A stretch of 64,000 nt of DNA from JANXQG01 sp963775975 (GCA_963775975.1 CAVZKX010000003.1:434001-498000); one strand, 5' to 3'. Positions 39,233 to 50,590 are shown, counted from the stretch's first letter. Notes: a model not told the origin generated them from the letters alone. Translations and numbers: made by a program.

Positions 39233-40551
39233 GTCGACGTCCCCGCACGGCCATTTGCGCGACCATTTTCTTTGGAACTTGGCCGCACCACCACCGGAAA
39301 CGAACGCTGAAAGGACTGCCAACCGTCGGCCTCGCTGCGGACGATCAGCTTCCATTGCACCTGGTTGTGGCCGGCGCGAAAGGAATGCATTGCCTCGGCG
39401 GGAACCGGCAAGTCACATTCGGCCTCGAGCGCCTCGCTGGGCCGAATCACCGCGTCGGCAACCGCAAAAACCTTCTTCCGGAAGACCTCGCGGTTCTCGG
39501 TGCGGGCGTTCGTGCCTTGGCTGAACACGGCCTCTTCCTCGCACGTCAGGCAGATATCGACCGACTTGAGCTTCAGGTTGCCCGTCTGCGAGAGAAAAAC
39601 GCGATAATTGTGGCCTGGCACGAGCGGATGGTCGCTGATTTCCACCAGCGTCGGGCCGACGCCCGCGTTGTGCCGCAACTGTTTGACGAACAACACAACC
39701 AGCGCCGCGCCGATGCCTAGAAACGGCAGCGTGAATAGCGTCATCAGCCAGTCGGGCCGTCCGCGCACCATGCTGGCGGCGGCCATGATAACGAAAACCG
39801 AAACGGTTCCATTCCAGGCAACGGAGACGGCCAGCAGGCCGAAGAGCGTCCAGCCGGGCGACTTGGCCAGCGGCAACCGATACGCCAATCGCGTACCGGG
39901 GCTACTGGTGATCTCGCTGCAATCAGGCACGGACGGAAATTGCGGATCGGCCTTCGCCGGAAGGTCGAACAACTCGGCGGCGGGCAGCTTCCGCGCGGCG
40001 GCGCGGCGTTCCGCCGACTTGCCCCAGTTGAGCATCGCATAGATGAGTCCGCCAATGCCGATGGCAAGGAAAGAGACCGGAACGAGCATCGCCGGCCAGA
40101 TCCACCATTGGTAGCCACGGATGAGCACCGCCGTTTCCGGATCGTCCGGATCGTACCAGCAAGTGCCGTTCGTGCTGTCGGCGAAGCGTTCGACCGCCGC
40201 CTGCGCCTCCTCTTCCTTTGCAAAAAGCGTATGATGAATGTCGAAGGCGTAGGGCGAGTAGTTGACGCCTTGCACGTCGTACTCGATTTTGACATCCGGG
40301 CGATAAAGCGTCCCCTTTTCGCCCTGAACCGGCTCGACACGGCGCTCGACGATTTTGCAAACGTGTTCGACAAAGCCGTGATTGACGCGCCATTCGGGCA
40401 CGATCAGCCGGGCGACGCCGATGCCAATGCCGACCGCGCCGACGACGAGCATGATGGCGAAGAACGCCGCCTCGCCCGCGCTGGCGACGAATCGCGACCC
40501 CGTGCGCCGGTGACCGCGCTTCTTCCCAAAATAACGGAAATTACGAGCCAA
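39229..40551 (-). CDS. DUF3592-like membrane protein
   Basis: This 440-residue protein has four hydrophobic segments, near residues 28-50 (AAFFAIMLVVGAVGIGIGVA), 150-175, 238-262 and 270-295. The part between the first two has CKIVERRVEP, YRPDVKIEYDVQGVNYSPYAFD and GTCWYDPDDPETAVLI, which are the DUF3592 signatures. The C-terminal 150 residues form a soluble beta-rich domain with repeated VxxxxCDLPVPAEAMHSF-type motifs. DUF3592 proteins have no known function. It heads the three-gene set on the minus strand. Confidence 0.8.
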   Translation of the reverse strand: MARNFRYFGKKRGHRRTGSRFVASAGEAAFFAIMLVVGAVGIGIGVARLIVPEWRVNHGFVEHVCKIVERRVEPVQGEKGTLYRPDVKIEYDVQGVNYSPYAFDIHHTLFAKEEEAQAAVERFADSTNGTCWYDPDDPETAVLIRGYQWWIWPAMLVPVSFLAIGIGGLIYAMLNWGKSAERRAAARKLPAAELFDLPAKADPQFPSVPDCSEITSSPGTRLAYRLPLAKSPGWTLFGLLAVSVAWNGTVSVFVIMAAASMVRGRPDWLMTLFTLPFLGIGAALVVLFVKQLRHNAGVGPTLVEISDHPLVPGHNYRVFLSQTGNLKLKSVDICLTCEEEAVFSQGTNARTENREVFRKKVFAVADAVIRPSEALEAECDLPVPAEAMHSFRAGHNQVQWKLIVRSEADGWQSFQRSFPVVVRPSSKENGRANGRAGTST

Positions 40552-40597
40552 AATCGGTTACCGCCATGGCTTGGTAAGTATCAACGACAGGCAAAAA

Positions 40598-40603
40598 TTA
40601 TAT
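40598..40603 (-). promoter_or_regulatory. Possible -10 box for the DUF3592-like gene
   Basis: On the minus strand this reads TATAAT, 46 bases upstream of the ATG at 40551, in an AT-rich patch of an otherwise GC-rich gap (40552-40893). No good -35 was found at 16-18 bases. The rest of the gap should hold the promoter for the YXWGXW gene, but nothing else was recognised. Confidence 0.35.
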
Positions 40604-40893
40604 CATTTCCTGGTCGGTTTTGCGCCTCGGCACGAGAAACTCGGAACCTCGCCGGCGAACAATGCGCTTGCCGGTTTTCGTATTGCCGTTTTGTCAATCC
40701 GTCGCGATAATGTGCTAGAGCGCCCAAGAGTTGACGGTGCGCCGCCTGACCGAGGGACCGCCGGAAATCGCGGGTTAGCGATGCCATAAGTCGCTTCCCA
40801 ACAATGATTTATCGCCGGCAAATCGACATACTGGATGGACCGATGGCATCGAAATTGCCCCTGCTGCCAACTCACCTTAAGGAGAAGAAATCA

Positions 40894-42684
40894 ATGGCTG
40901 TTCGCACCTCGACCCCTTCGCTAGCTGGCTTGCTCGGCTGGGCTTGTTTGAGTGTTATCGGGCCAGTTATCAACATGGGCTTCGCACAAGACGCTCCGCC
41001 GCCGCCAGCGCCCGCCGATCCAAACAACATGGCTGCCGCCGGACCGGCCGGAGCCCCGGCCGAAGACCCGAATGTGCAGGTTTTGACACGCGGTCCGGTC
41101 CATGAGGCGTATGCCATGCCGGTCACCCAGGGGCAGGCGGCGGCGGGAATTGTCGTGCCGCGGCAGCCGCCGGCGCCCGTGGACGAGGTTCCGCCCGACA
41201 TGAAGCCGGATAGCGACAAAGCCACCTGGATTCCCGGCTACTGGGGCTGGGACGACGAACGCAAAGACTTCATCTGGGTCAGCGGCGTGTGGCGCGTGCC
41301 GCCGCCCGGCTTCCGTTGGATGCCCGGTTATTGGCAGGACAATCAAGGCCAGGGCCACCAATGGATCTCCGGCTACTGGATGCAGGCGCATCTGCAAGAA
41401 GCGACATACTTGCCGCAGCCGCAGCCGAGCATCGACAACGGCCCGACCAGCGAACAGCCCGACGCGAACCACTTCTGGGTCGCAGGGCATTGGCAATGGC
41501 AGGTGAACGAGGGCCGATACGCGTGGTCGCCCGGTTATTGGGCTGTTTCTCAACCGGACTGGCTTTGGGTCCCTGCGACGTATTATTGGTGTCCGCGCGG
41601 CTGGGTTTACGTGCCCGGCTATTGGGACTATCCGCTGGCTCGCCGGGGACTGGTCTTTTCGCCGGTCTACTTCACAGGACCGGTGGCCGTCTATCGGCCG
41701 GCCGTCTGCCTGGACGTGGGCGTGTTGAGCTTCTCGCTCTTTTGCCGCCCAGCCTATTGCCACTACTACTTTGGCGACTACTACGACGACCGTTACGTGG
41801 GAATCGGCATCCGGCCGTGGTTCTACTATAACTCGTGGCAGCACGGCTACGACCCGCTATTCGGCTATTATCGCTGGTATCACGAGGATCACATGCATGA
41901 GCGCGAATGGGGCAATCACTTGGCCGGCTGGCACGAGTATTATCGCGTCCATCCCGACATGCGTCCGCCGCACACGCTGATGGAGCAACGAGCCTTGATC
42001 GCCAGCGGTGCAATGCGGACCCGGCCCGACGCTCATCAGCTTTACATGGCGCGGGACGTTCATCAGATCGATGCCCGAACTGCCGGCGCCATGCACCTCC
42101 AGGCAGTTTCCGCCGCGCAGCACGCACAGTTGGCGCAGGCCGCGCGGGAGACAACGCACTTCCAGCAGGAGCGGCAGCAGTTCGAGCGCAGCTCGGCGGC
42201 AGGCGCTCGTGGTCCATCGCAACCATCACGGGCGGCACTGACCAGCATGCCGACTTTCAAGTCGAATACTCTGCCCGGCGCGTCGGCCGCCAATGTTCAA
42301 GCTTCGATAAGTCGGCCCAGCGGCACGGCCGGCAACATGTCGGCGGGCGCGGCTGCGGCGGCAGGCTCCTCCGGCGGACGACAGATCTCGGCGGCCGGAG
42401 CGGGCTCCGCCGGCGCTGCGGCGGCAGGGCGTGCTGTTGGAACCAGCGGTCAGACTGCCGGCAGTTACCCCGGTACGGCCGCCGCCGGGCGCACCGTCGG
42501 TCCAAGTGGCGCGACGGCGACAGGCAACCCAGGCGCGGCGGCTGGACGAACGGTCGCTCCGAATGGGCAAGCAGCTCCCGCGCGGACGGGCGGCCAGCCG
42601 GCAACCGGAGCGGGAAGAACCTCCTCCGGCACCAGCCGAGGAGATAACCGCAAGCAGAACGACAAGGACAAATCGCGCAACTGA
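40894..42684 (+). CDS. Secreted YXWGXW-repeat protein
   Basis: This protein of about 596 residues has a signal peptide (MAVRTSTPSLAGLLGWACLSV to about Ala32) followed by a Pro/Ala linker. A tandem series of Trp/Tyr/Gly motifs follows: WIPGYWGWDDE, FIWVSGVWR, FRWMPGYWQD, WISGYW, FWVAGHWQWQ and YAWSPGYW. After that comes a Tyr/His-rich region (YHEDHMHEREWGNHLAGWHEYYR) and a long Ala/Gly/Ser tail ending in Lys/Asp. YXWGXW repeats are common in planctomycete exported proteins of unknown role, perhaps wall or matrix binding. The start at 40894 has AAGGAG upstream; two earlier in-frame ATGs lack this. Confidence 0.85.
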   Translation: MAVRTSTPSLAGLLGWACLSVIGPVINMGFAQDAPPPPAPADPNNMAAAGPAGAPAEDPNVQVLTRGPVHEAYAMPVTQGQAAAGIVVPRQPPAPVDEVPPDMKPDSDKATWIPGYWGWDDERKDFIWVSGVWRVPPPGFRWMPGYWQDNQGQGHQWISGYWMQAHLQEATYLPQPQPSIDNGPTSEQPDANHFWVAGHWQWQVNEGRYAWSPGYWAVSQPDWLWVPATYYWCPRGWVYVPGYWDYPLARRGLVFSPVYFTGPVAVYRPAVCLDVGVLSFSLFCRPAYCHYYFGDYYDDRYVGIGIRPWFYYNSWQHGYDPLFGYYRWYHEDHMHEREWGNHLAGWHEYYRVHPDMRPPHTLMEQRALIASGAMRTRPDAHQLYMARDVHQIDARTAGAMHLQAVSAAQHAQLAQAARETTHFQQERQQFERSSAAGARGPSQPSRAALTSMPTFKSNTLPGASAANVQASISRPSGTAGNMSAGAAAAAGSSGGRQISAAGAGSAGAAAAGRAVGTSGQTAGSYPGTAAAGRTVGPSGATATGNPGAAAGRTVAPNGQAAPARTGGQPATGAGRTSSGTSRGDNRKQNDKDKSRN

Positions 42685-43072
42685 TGAGGCCAGCCTTGCG
42701 CGATGTTCTTAGTTCTGGGGCTGCCGATCTAGCTATTACGGTGGAGCAGTGCTGAATTCCCACTGCGCCGATTTTTCGCACTATAGAAGTTGCGAAGAAG
42801 GGGCGGTATGTGCAGCATCCAGCCGCCGAGCGCTCGCGGAGTTCTAACACATTTCTAACAATTCCGGCTGAATGGTGACGAACCGCCGCTTTCCTGCAGT
42901 TTCCCGGCGTTTTCTGCCGAATTTTCGCCTCGGAGCATCCACCTTGGCATTTCCGCATGACTAGCACTGCCAGCATCGATAGATACAATGGAAACAATTC
43001 CCTAACAAATGCCGAGGCGATTTTGGCCTGGGCGCTAAGCCGGGAAGAGCCGACGGCATCGCGGGGCAGAAA
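42685..43072 (+). other. Intergenic region without recognised gene
   Basis: These 388 bases separate the YXWGXW gene and the small gene at 43073. No repeat family member, hairpin longer than a few bases or ORF with a ribosome site was seen. The central part is AT-richer than its surroundings (for example CACATTTCTAACAATTCC), as expected for a promoter zone. Confidence 0.45.
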
Positions 43073-43279
43073 ATGGATATTCACACCGGGGATCAAGTGT
43101 TGGTAAATGTCGCGCCGTTCATCGGATCGTTGCGGCGCAACAAGCAATCGGTGGCGTGCGAAGTCTTGGCCGTTGAAGGCGACGAAGTGGATATTCGCAC
43201 GCTCGCCCCGTACCGCGAAGTCAACCTGCGGGTCGAACGCTTCTGGATCGATCGCAAGCTCGAACCGCTCGGCGTCTGA
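43073..43279 (+). CDS. Small conserved hypothetical protein
   Basis: This 68-residue protein runs from MDIHTGDQVLVNVAPFIGSL to LRVERFWIDRKLEPLGV. It is beta-rich with no signal or membrane segment, similar in size to SH3/KOW-like domains. It lies 24 bases upstream of maf on the same strand. I do not recognise a named family. The reading frame has codon use like its neighbours, and the length is typical of small conserved planctomycete proteins. Confidence 0.65.
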   Translation: MDIHTGDQVLVNVAPFIGSLRRNKQSVACEVLAVEGDEVDIRTLAPYREVNLRVERFWIDRKLEPLGV

Positions 43280-43303
43280 CGGATCGTTCTCGGGACCCCG
43301 TAC

Positions 43304-43929
43304 TTGCAGGCCCCATTCTTGCCAATTCACCGCGCGAAACTGGTTCTCGCCAGCCGCTCGCCCCGGCGGCGCGAATTGTTAACTGAAGCCGGCTACGAAT
43401 TTGATATCGTGGTGCCCGATGACAGGGCCGAGTGCGGTATTTGCAGTCGTGAAACGGCCGAACAACTTGTCGCGCGGCTGGCGCGGCAGAAGGCGGCCGA
43501 CGTGGTTCCGCGGATCGCCGGCGGCTTGGTGCTAGGCTGCGATACCGTGGCCGATTGTGAGGGTCAAATTCTCGGCAAACCGGCCAACGAAGACCATGCC
43601 CGCAAGATGCTCCATGCGCTCAGCGGACGCGAACACCGCGTGATTTCGGGGCTTTGCCTATGGCACGTGCCCGGCGGAGAGCCGCGGGTTCGCGTGGCCG
43701 TCACGCGGCTTCGGAATGGATCGCTTGACGGATGCTCGCAATCGACGAATACGTCGCCAGCGGCCTCTGGGAAGGGAAGGCGGGCGGATTCGGATACCAG
43801 GACCGCTTGGGTTGGCTGCACATCCTCAACGGCAGCGAGTCAAACGTCGTGGGGCTGCCGCTGGAAATGCTGGCGAAGATGCTAGCAGAGGAAGTCAATG
43901 ACGAATGTCGAAATTCAAATGTCGAATGA
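43304..43929 (+). CDS. maf: Maf-family nucleotide pyrophosphatase, two frameshifts
   Basis: Maf proteins hydrolyse non-canonical or modified NTPs in the cytoplasm. The N-terminus has KLVLASRSPRRRELLTEAG, and GGLVLGCDTVADCEGQILGKP and GREHRVISGLCLW follow. The C-terminus IDEYVASGLWEGKAGGFGYQ, ending NVVGLPLEML, is in other frames. Extra bases near 43712 and 43741 must be removed to read through (about 207 residues). The last residues (NDECRNSNVE) come from an intergenic word repeat (AATGTCGAAATTC). The start is TTG at 43304, with a later TTG at 43319 also possible. Confidence 0.85.
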
Positions 43930-43967
43930 CGAGTGCAAACCGGTTTCGTCATTCGTCCTTAGGATTA

Positions 43968-44303
43968 TTACTTCGGCAATTCCACCATCTCCTTGAGGTT
44001 CTTCAAGGCCCGCACCTTGATCTTCACCGAGGCGGGCTTGGCCGCGTAGTCCCTGGTATGGCCGGGCTTGAACGGATCGGGCACTCCGATCTGGGCGTCC
44101 TTGGCGGGAACGTCCTTGCGTTCAATTTTCACCAATCCAGGAATGGCAAAAACGCCGGGGCCGGACGAGCCGAGATTCGATTTGATCACGTCCATCAAGG
44201 CGTCGATCACTTTGGCAACGTCCTTCTTGTTCAGGCCGGAAGTTTCAGCGATAGAGTTCAAAACCTCGGTCTTGCTCGGGGCTTTTGCGGTTTGTTTTGC
44301 CAT
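43968..44303 (-). CDS. HU-family DNA-binding protein
   Basis: This 111-residue protein reads MAKQTAKAPSKTEVLNSIAETSGLNKKDVAKVIDALMDVI, then PGVFAIPGLVKIERKDVPAKD. The DNA-binding arm and tail are basic (RDYAAKPASVKIKVRALKNLKEM). It is longer than bacterial HU (90 residues) and its core is a shifted HU/IHF fold, as in planctomycete HU-like proteins. The ATG at 44303 follows a strong ribosome site (CAGGAGGGTAA). It bends or compacts DNA, by family. It is transcribed divergently from the PQQ-protein operon. Confidence 0.85.
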   Translation of the reverse strand: MAKQTAKAPSKTEVLNSIAETSGLNKKDVAKVIDALMDVIKSNLGSSGPGVFAIPGLVKIERKDVPAKDAQIGVPDPFKPGHTRDYAAKPASVKIKVRALKNLKEMVELPK

Positions 44304-44485
44304 TGGAATTACCCTCCTGAGTATAGGAGAAAACGAGATCGAATCGATTGCCGGGTAGGTTTTACGAATCTTTGCCTGAAATTGCAACCCCTTGTCCGGC
44401 CAATTTTTTCTCGATCTGGGCAGTGCCTAATCTCTGGTTTAGGTGGATTGACCGGCCATATACCCCGCCATAGACTGGCACTGAG

Positions 44486-44514
44486 TTGAGTTTTTTGCCC
44501 ATATCTTTTACAAT
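44486..44514 (+). promoter_or_regulatory. Sigma-70-type promoter for the 44.7-64 kb operon
   Basis: TTGAGT (44486-44491) and TACAAT (44509-44514) are 17 bases apart and match four and five of six consensus bases. They lie 180 bases before the first gene at 44694. The remaining 390-base gap (44304-44693) contains no gene or repeat, and the promoter for the HU-like gene must also be here. Confidence 0.5.
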
Positions 44515-44693
44515 AGAAGCTTAGGTTAGGCAGGCAACTACAGGAACTTTGTCCGCCTGGCAGCTATCATAAAATGATGGCGGTGCAAGACACTGCATCG
44601 CTCCGAAAGCATCCTGCCCCACAGGACCCCAGCAAAATAATAGTAGGGGAAGTGGAGTTCGCATGAAGCGTTAAAAAAAACGGGAGCGGGAAG

Positions 44694-47600
44694 ATGGATA
44701 AATTGCATTTGGCCTGCACACGGCGACTGCTCGGTTTAGCCGTGGTTTCTCTCGCTATTTTCGGTCTCGGCACGCCAGCCGGCCACGCTCAAAGAGTGAG
44801 AATCCGCGGCGGAATCATCAATGCGGCGGGTCTGGTTTCACCGGATTCCGCCGAGAATGATGATTCGGGACCGAGCCACTTTGCCCCGCCGGATCGCAAA
44901 ATTCTCCAGTTGCTGGCGCGATCCAAAAAAGCGTTGGATGAGCGTCGCTACGGCGAGGCCCTCGAGGGTCTGACGGAAATTCTCCGCGGCGGCGAGGACT
45001 ATCTCTATCAGCCGGATCGAAAGCTCTCGATCTACCGCAGCTTGAAAGCCGAGGCGCAGCAGCTCTTGGGACAGATGCCGCGCGAAGGGCGCGAATTGTA
45101 TGAAGTGCGAAGCGGTTCCGAGGCTCGCGACCGGCTCAAGAAGGCCGTTGCGGCGGGAGATGCCAATGCGCTATCGGAGATTTCCGGCCAGTTCTTCCAT
45201 ACTCAGGCAGGCTATGAAGCCGCCTATCTGCGAGCGCTGAACTACATGGACCACGGGGCGCCGCTCGCGGCGGCCTTGACCTTGAAGCGCCTTCGCGAAT
45301 CGTGCCCGGCGGCCGACGGATTCGAACCGGGGCTGTCGCTCACTCAAGCTGCATGCTATTACCAGGCCGGCATGATGCCGCAGTGCCAGCAGGTCCTTGT
45401 CGACCTGAAGCGGCGGACGGGCAAGTCGACCCTGCCGATCGACGGCCATGACGTGGCCTGGTTCGAGCAGGAAAACGAAGCGCCAGACTGGCTGGCCAAG
45501 CTGGCCAAACTTCAGCGGATAACGGCGGCGGTCGAAGCCGATCAGTGGACCATGTTTCGCGGCGATCCCTCGCGGAGCGCGTCGACGGTTGGCAGCGCCC
45601 CCTTGCTGAATCTTCGCTGGAGAGTCGAGCTAGTCGACGGAGATGAGGTCACGGCCGATGCGCTGCGGGACCAGGATACCTCGTACCGACAGCGCGGTTT
45701 GAATGTCCTTGCCGGATTGCATCCCCTGGCTGTCGGCGACAAATTAGTCATGCGAACCGCGACGAGACTCCTAGGCGTCGACTTCAAGACCGGCAAGAGA
45801 GAATGGGAGGCGTCGATTGCCAAATCCGATCAGGAGGACTTCTCGCAGAACCAAATCAACCGATTTGGCGGGTTCCGAAACAACAACATGACGCCGGCGG
45901 CCCTCTATGGTCAGCGGATTTGGGACGACGCGACCTACGGGACGATGAGCAGCGACGGGAAGACGGTCTTCGTCGTTGAGCAGTTGAGCCTCAGCGCGAT
46001 GAGCCAATTCAATAACAACGTAGTGATTTTCGGCGGCGGACGCGCCGAACGTTCCAATCGCGGTGTATCCGATCGCCTGGCGGCGTACGATATTCAAAGC
46101 GGCAAGGTCATTTGGGATCGAGGTGGCCTGGACGATCAGGAACTTGCAGACACATTTTTCCTTGGACCGCCGTTGCCGCTGCGCGGCCAACTTTACGTGA
46201 TCGCTGAAATCAAGGACGAGATTCGGCTCCTGGCCCTGGACCCTGAAAACAAGGGACACGTGCTTTGGCAGCAGCAGCTTGCCATGGTCGAGTCGAGCAT
46301 TTCCCAGGATCCCATTCGCCGCTTGGCGGGCGTTTCTCCGTCGTACGCCGACGGCAGTTTTGATCTGTCCCACCGGTTCCGGATGCGTCGTGGCGGTCGA
46401 TTTGGCAACCAGGTCACTGTTATGGGGCTACGTTTACGCGCGCGACGAAAATCAAGGCGGCGGACGCCGCTGGCGAGGAATGCCCCAGTTGGCCATGACC
46501 ATTGCCAGCGGACAAGGGCCGGCGGCCCGTTGGCTCGACGGGACGGCGATGATCGCCGGCGGCCGAGTGCTGCTCACGCCTGCCGAGGCCGACTGCCTCT
46601 ACTGCGTGAACTTGGGCGACGGCAAGCTGTGCTGGAAACAGCCCCGCGCGGAGAACATTACTACATCGCCTGCGTTCATGAAGGCAAGGTCGTGATCGTG
46701 GGCCGCAACAGCATTGATTCTTCAGTCTCGCAGACGGCAACGACAAGGCTTGGCTCGGCACTTCGATCATCTTTCCCGCCGGTGCCAGTGTTACCGGCCA
46801 CGGCTTCTACTCGGGCAATCGCTACTACGTGCCGCTGAGCAGCGGGGAAGTAGTTGCCGTCGATCTCGACGCGAGGAAAGATCGTCGCCACCGCCAAGAG
46901 CCGCAAAGGCGTCGTGCCCGGCAACTTGGTTTGCTATCGCGGGCGGATCATCTCCCAAGGGCTCGATAGCGTGGAGGTGTATTATCAGCTCGACGCCGCC
47001 CGCAGCGACAGTGCCGAGTTGCTGGCGAAGAATGCCGACGACGTGGAAGGGCTGACGCTGCGCGGCGAGATCGCCCTGGACGAGGGCCGGTCGAGCGATG
47101 CCGTGGCCGATTTCCGCCGCGCCTATACGATCGATACCCAATCGGAAAGCCGAGTCCGCACGCGGGAACTTCTTCGCGACGCCCTGCTCGGCGGCCTTCG
47201 GGACAACTTCGCCGCGCATCGCTCGCTGGCCGGCGAACTCGAGAAGCTATTGGACGAGCCGGCACAGAAAGCCACCTATCTGCGCTACATGACAATGGGC
47301 CTGCAACGTGCAGGGGAATGGCAGCAGGCCGTCGACTTCTGCATGAAGCTGGTTGATATGGACGAGAAGGATTTGCAGCCCGATATTATCGAGCGCTCCT
47401 ATCTGGCGCGCCGCGACCGTTGGGTGCAGGCCCGGCTCGTCTTGCTCCGCGGCGAAGGCGGTGCGGCGGCGGCCGCGGCGATCGAAAAGGCGCTCGCGCC
47501 GCGCCTGGAAGAGGCCAAGGCTACGGCTGGTTGCGATACGCTCAAGCGATTCATCGACTATTTCGACGGCCAACCGCAGGCCGCGGTTGCTCGCACGGAA

Positions 47601-49476
47601 CTGATCGAGCGAATGATTCAAGCGAAGAATGTCATGGGAGCGGAGATGCTGCTGGCGTCGGCTGCTGACGCGTCCGATCGCAAGGCGCAGGCCGCATTGC
47701 TGGCCGACATGGCGATGCTCAACCTCCGCGCGGACCGCATCGGCGATGCGGCGGCTTGCTACCGTCAGCTCGCGAAAGGATACGGCAACGTTCCATGCCA
47801 TGCCGGACTGACCCCGGCCGCCTGGTTGGCCTCGCTGCCCAACGGCGACCCGCTCCGTAAGGAAATCAACCTCCCGGCCGCCGATTGGCCGAAGGGCATC
47901 GTCGAAGTTAACAAGAGCGAGGGACCGGGGGTTAATCCGTATAACAGCCGGGCGATGCGATTCGACATGGCCTTCGGCGGTCCCACGGATCCGTTCTTCA
48001 CCGACCATACGATAAGTTTCGAGAACAATCAGCAGGAGATCGGCTTCCGCGACGGCTGGGGCCGCGCGCAAAAGCCGCTTCCGGTCCGCCTTTCCGAGAA
48101 TGGCCGTGTGGCCGGCGCCTTGGCTCCAATGCGCGAAGCTGCGGCCATTTGCTTCTCGTCACCGCTGGAACAAAAATCGTCGGGCTCGACCCCTGGCGGG
48201 CCTCGGGCAACGCCAGTGCCGTGCTCTGGAGCCAGGACTTGGCCGACGCTACCGGCGACAACGGCTTCAACAACGGCTTTATTGCCGCCCAGCTCGTGTT
48301 CAACAGCGGCAAAGGAGGCCCTCGCCCGAATCCGTTCGGGCCAGTCAACGCACGGATCGTTTGCTTCCAGCGGGTGCGGAACCTCGTGGCGGTCGATCCC
48401 ATGAGCGGCGAGCGGCTGTGGGTGCGGCAAGACATTCCGCAGAACAGCGAGATCTTTGGTGATGACCAATTCGTGTTCGTAGTCTCGTCCGGCAAAGCCG
48501 AGGCAGCCGTTTATCGGGCCACCGATGGCGAGTATCTGGGCGATCGCAAGCTCCCGCACGTGCAGCGTGCGGAAAGCAATCCTTTTGGTTACAGGGATCC
48601 CTTTGAAGGCATTGAAACGAAAGGTTCGCTGGCTGCTGCCGGCATGTTGTATGTCGGCCGCAACGTGCTTACTTGGGGTCGCGGGCCGCAAGGCGAGGGC
48701 CACGCTCTGGCGCTTTTTGATCCGTGGCGGCAGCAGCCGGTCTGGCCGCAACGGACCTTCGCCGCCGGATCTCGCGTCGATGTGGTCGGTCAGGATGCGG
48801 CGGGCGTCCTGGAGCCGGACGGGCATTTCGTGCTCGTCGATCTGGCCAACGGACAGACGATTTCCGACGTGAAACTGAAAGTCCCGAGCTTTTCCATTAC
48901 GGACGTTGCCGTCGTGCGGTTGGGCGATCAATACCTGGTGATTGCCCAAGACCGGACGGTGAACAATAATGGCAACAACGAGCAGATTCAGCCGCCGCGG
49001 GGAATGATTGGCTACGGCCTGCGGAAAGCGCGGCTCTATGCCATCGACCTGCAAGGAAAACTCGCCTGGCCGGAGCCGGTCGACGTGGATCATAATTGCT
49101 TCCTGCTGAGCCAGCCGGCGCGCCTGCCGGTGCTACTGTTCGGCGGCTTACGATACGAACAGGTCAATAATCAGGGTCCGCGAATGCGGTCCGCGCTATT
49201 GGCAGTCGATCGCCGCGACGGCCGCATCGTTTACGACAAGAGCGACGTGGCGTCGAACGGGCAAATGGGATTGATGGCCTTGGAAATCGATGGCGACCCG
49301 GGCGACAAAACGGTGCGGATCAGGGCAAACAGCGAAAATATCGTGCTGAACTTCACCGACAAACCGGTCAAGAGCGCCGTGCGGAAATCGTCCGGCGCAA
49401 GAAGGGCCCGAGCAATCTCGGCGATGCCCTGTTGGATGCCGTTCAGCGAGCGGCGGGCTTGCCGGAGTTGCCGTGA
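44694..49476 (+). CDS. Secreted PQQ-propeller/TPR protein, several frameshifts
   Basis: The intended product is about 1590 residues. A signal peptide (LACTRRLLGLAVVSLAIFGLG, then PAGHAQ) is followed by a TPR-like helical region (RSKKALDERRYGEALEGLTEIL). The first propeller blades start QWTMFRGDPSRS, with LLGVDFKTGKREWE and GCVVAVDLATRSLLWGY. A second TPR-like region (LRGEIALDEGRSSDAVADFRRAYTID) leads to more blades (LVDLANGQTISDVKLKVP). Reading through needs frame corrections near 46353, 46650-46715, 46875, 48140 and 49380. After the last one it ends GDALLDAVQRAAGLPELP at 49476. Such proteins are thought to bind envelope partners rather than carry out PQQ chemistry. Confidence 0.82.
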
Positions 49477-49507
49477 TGTTAAAGGAATTGAACTTTAAGG
49501 AGATTCC

Positions 49508-50556
49508 ATGAAAGCGATGAGAGACCGACGACTTACGGCGGCCGCGTTCGTGCTTTTCCTGGCGACCGCGTCCGCGGCCCGCGCGGCCGACAAGGTCGAT
49601 CAAAAAGAAGTCGATCGCACCATTTCTCGCGGCCTGGATTGGCTCGCCTCGCGGCAGTCGGATCGGGATGGACATTGGATCGCGCCGGGCGGCCGCTATC
49701 CGACGGCCATGACGGCGCTGGCCGGCCATGGCGCTGTTGAGCGAAGGCTCGACGACCACGCAGGGCAAGTACGCCACGAACATCCGCCGGGCGGTCGATT
49801 ATCTCGTCAGCCGCAGCCGATCGCAACGGCCTGATCGGCGACCCGCGCACGACGATCGCTACACCTACGGCCACGGCTACTCGATGCTGTTCCTCTCGCA
49901 AGTGCTGGGCGAGGAGGAAGACGACGACCGCCGCAAGGAGCTGATCGACGTGCTGACCAAGGCCGTCGAGTTCACCGGCCAGGCCCAGACCGACGCCGGC
50001 GGCTGGGGCTACGTCAGCGCCAAGGACGGCAGCGACTTCGACGAAGGCTCGACCACGATCACGCAGGTGCAAGGGCTTCGCGGCTGCCGCAACGCCGGCA
50101 TCCCGGTGCCCAAGGAAATCATCGACAAGGCCATCAAATACATCCACAAATGCACGCTGGCCCGACGGCGGCGTGCAGTACAGTTCCAAGGGCGGCGGCG
50201 GCCGGCCGGCCATCACCGCCGCCGCCATCGCCTGCCTGTTCAACGCCGGCGACTACGACGACAAGTTCGTCCCCAAGCTGCTGACGTACTGCCGAACGCA
50301 ATCTCGGCGAACATCTCCAACCAGGGCTTCGGCCACTGGCACTACGCCCACTACTACTATTCCCAGGTGATGTATCGCGAGGGCGGCGAGAAGTGGAAAG
50401 CCTACCGCGACAAGATCTACAGCCAGCCTGGTAACCGAAGCCAACGGCCGAAGGCTATCTGGAACCAAGGCTACATCGGCCCGGTCTACACCACCGCCAT
50501 CAACCTGACGATCCTGCAGCTGGACAACGGCAGCTCTGCCGATTTATCAGCGTTAA
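49508..50556 (+). CDS. Secreted prenyltransferase/squalene-cyclase-repeat protein, several frameshifts
   Basis: The intended product is about 345 residues. A signal peptide (MKAMRDRRLTAAAFVLFLATASAARA) precedes alpha/alpha-toroid repeats: ISRGLDWLASRQSDRDGHWI, GQAQTDAGGWGYVSAKDGSD, IHKCTLPDGGVQYSSKGGGG and GFGHWHYAHYYYSQVM. The fold is that of squalene cyclases and prenyltransferase beta subunits, but the DxDD or zinc ligands are not evident, so it is probably a binding domain. At least six single-base shifts (near 49727, 49822, 49850, 50159, 50290 and 50432) must be corrected. The proper end is taken as TAA at 50554-50556, giving a final GYLPIYQR-like ending once a shift near 50530 is fixed. 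Confidence 0.78.
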
Positions 50557-50590
50557 ACGCGAAGCTGAGTCAGCAGTTCGACGTCAGAAT

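Noticed and set aside
42257..43330. A 357-codon minus-strand open frame across the YXWGXW gene end and the following gap
   Set aside because: It overlaps the small gene and maf start, has no ribosome site and reads as Arg/Ser/Pro-rich noise.
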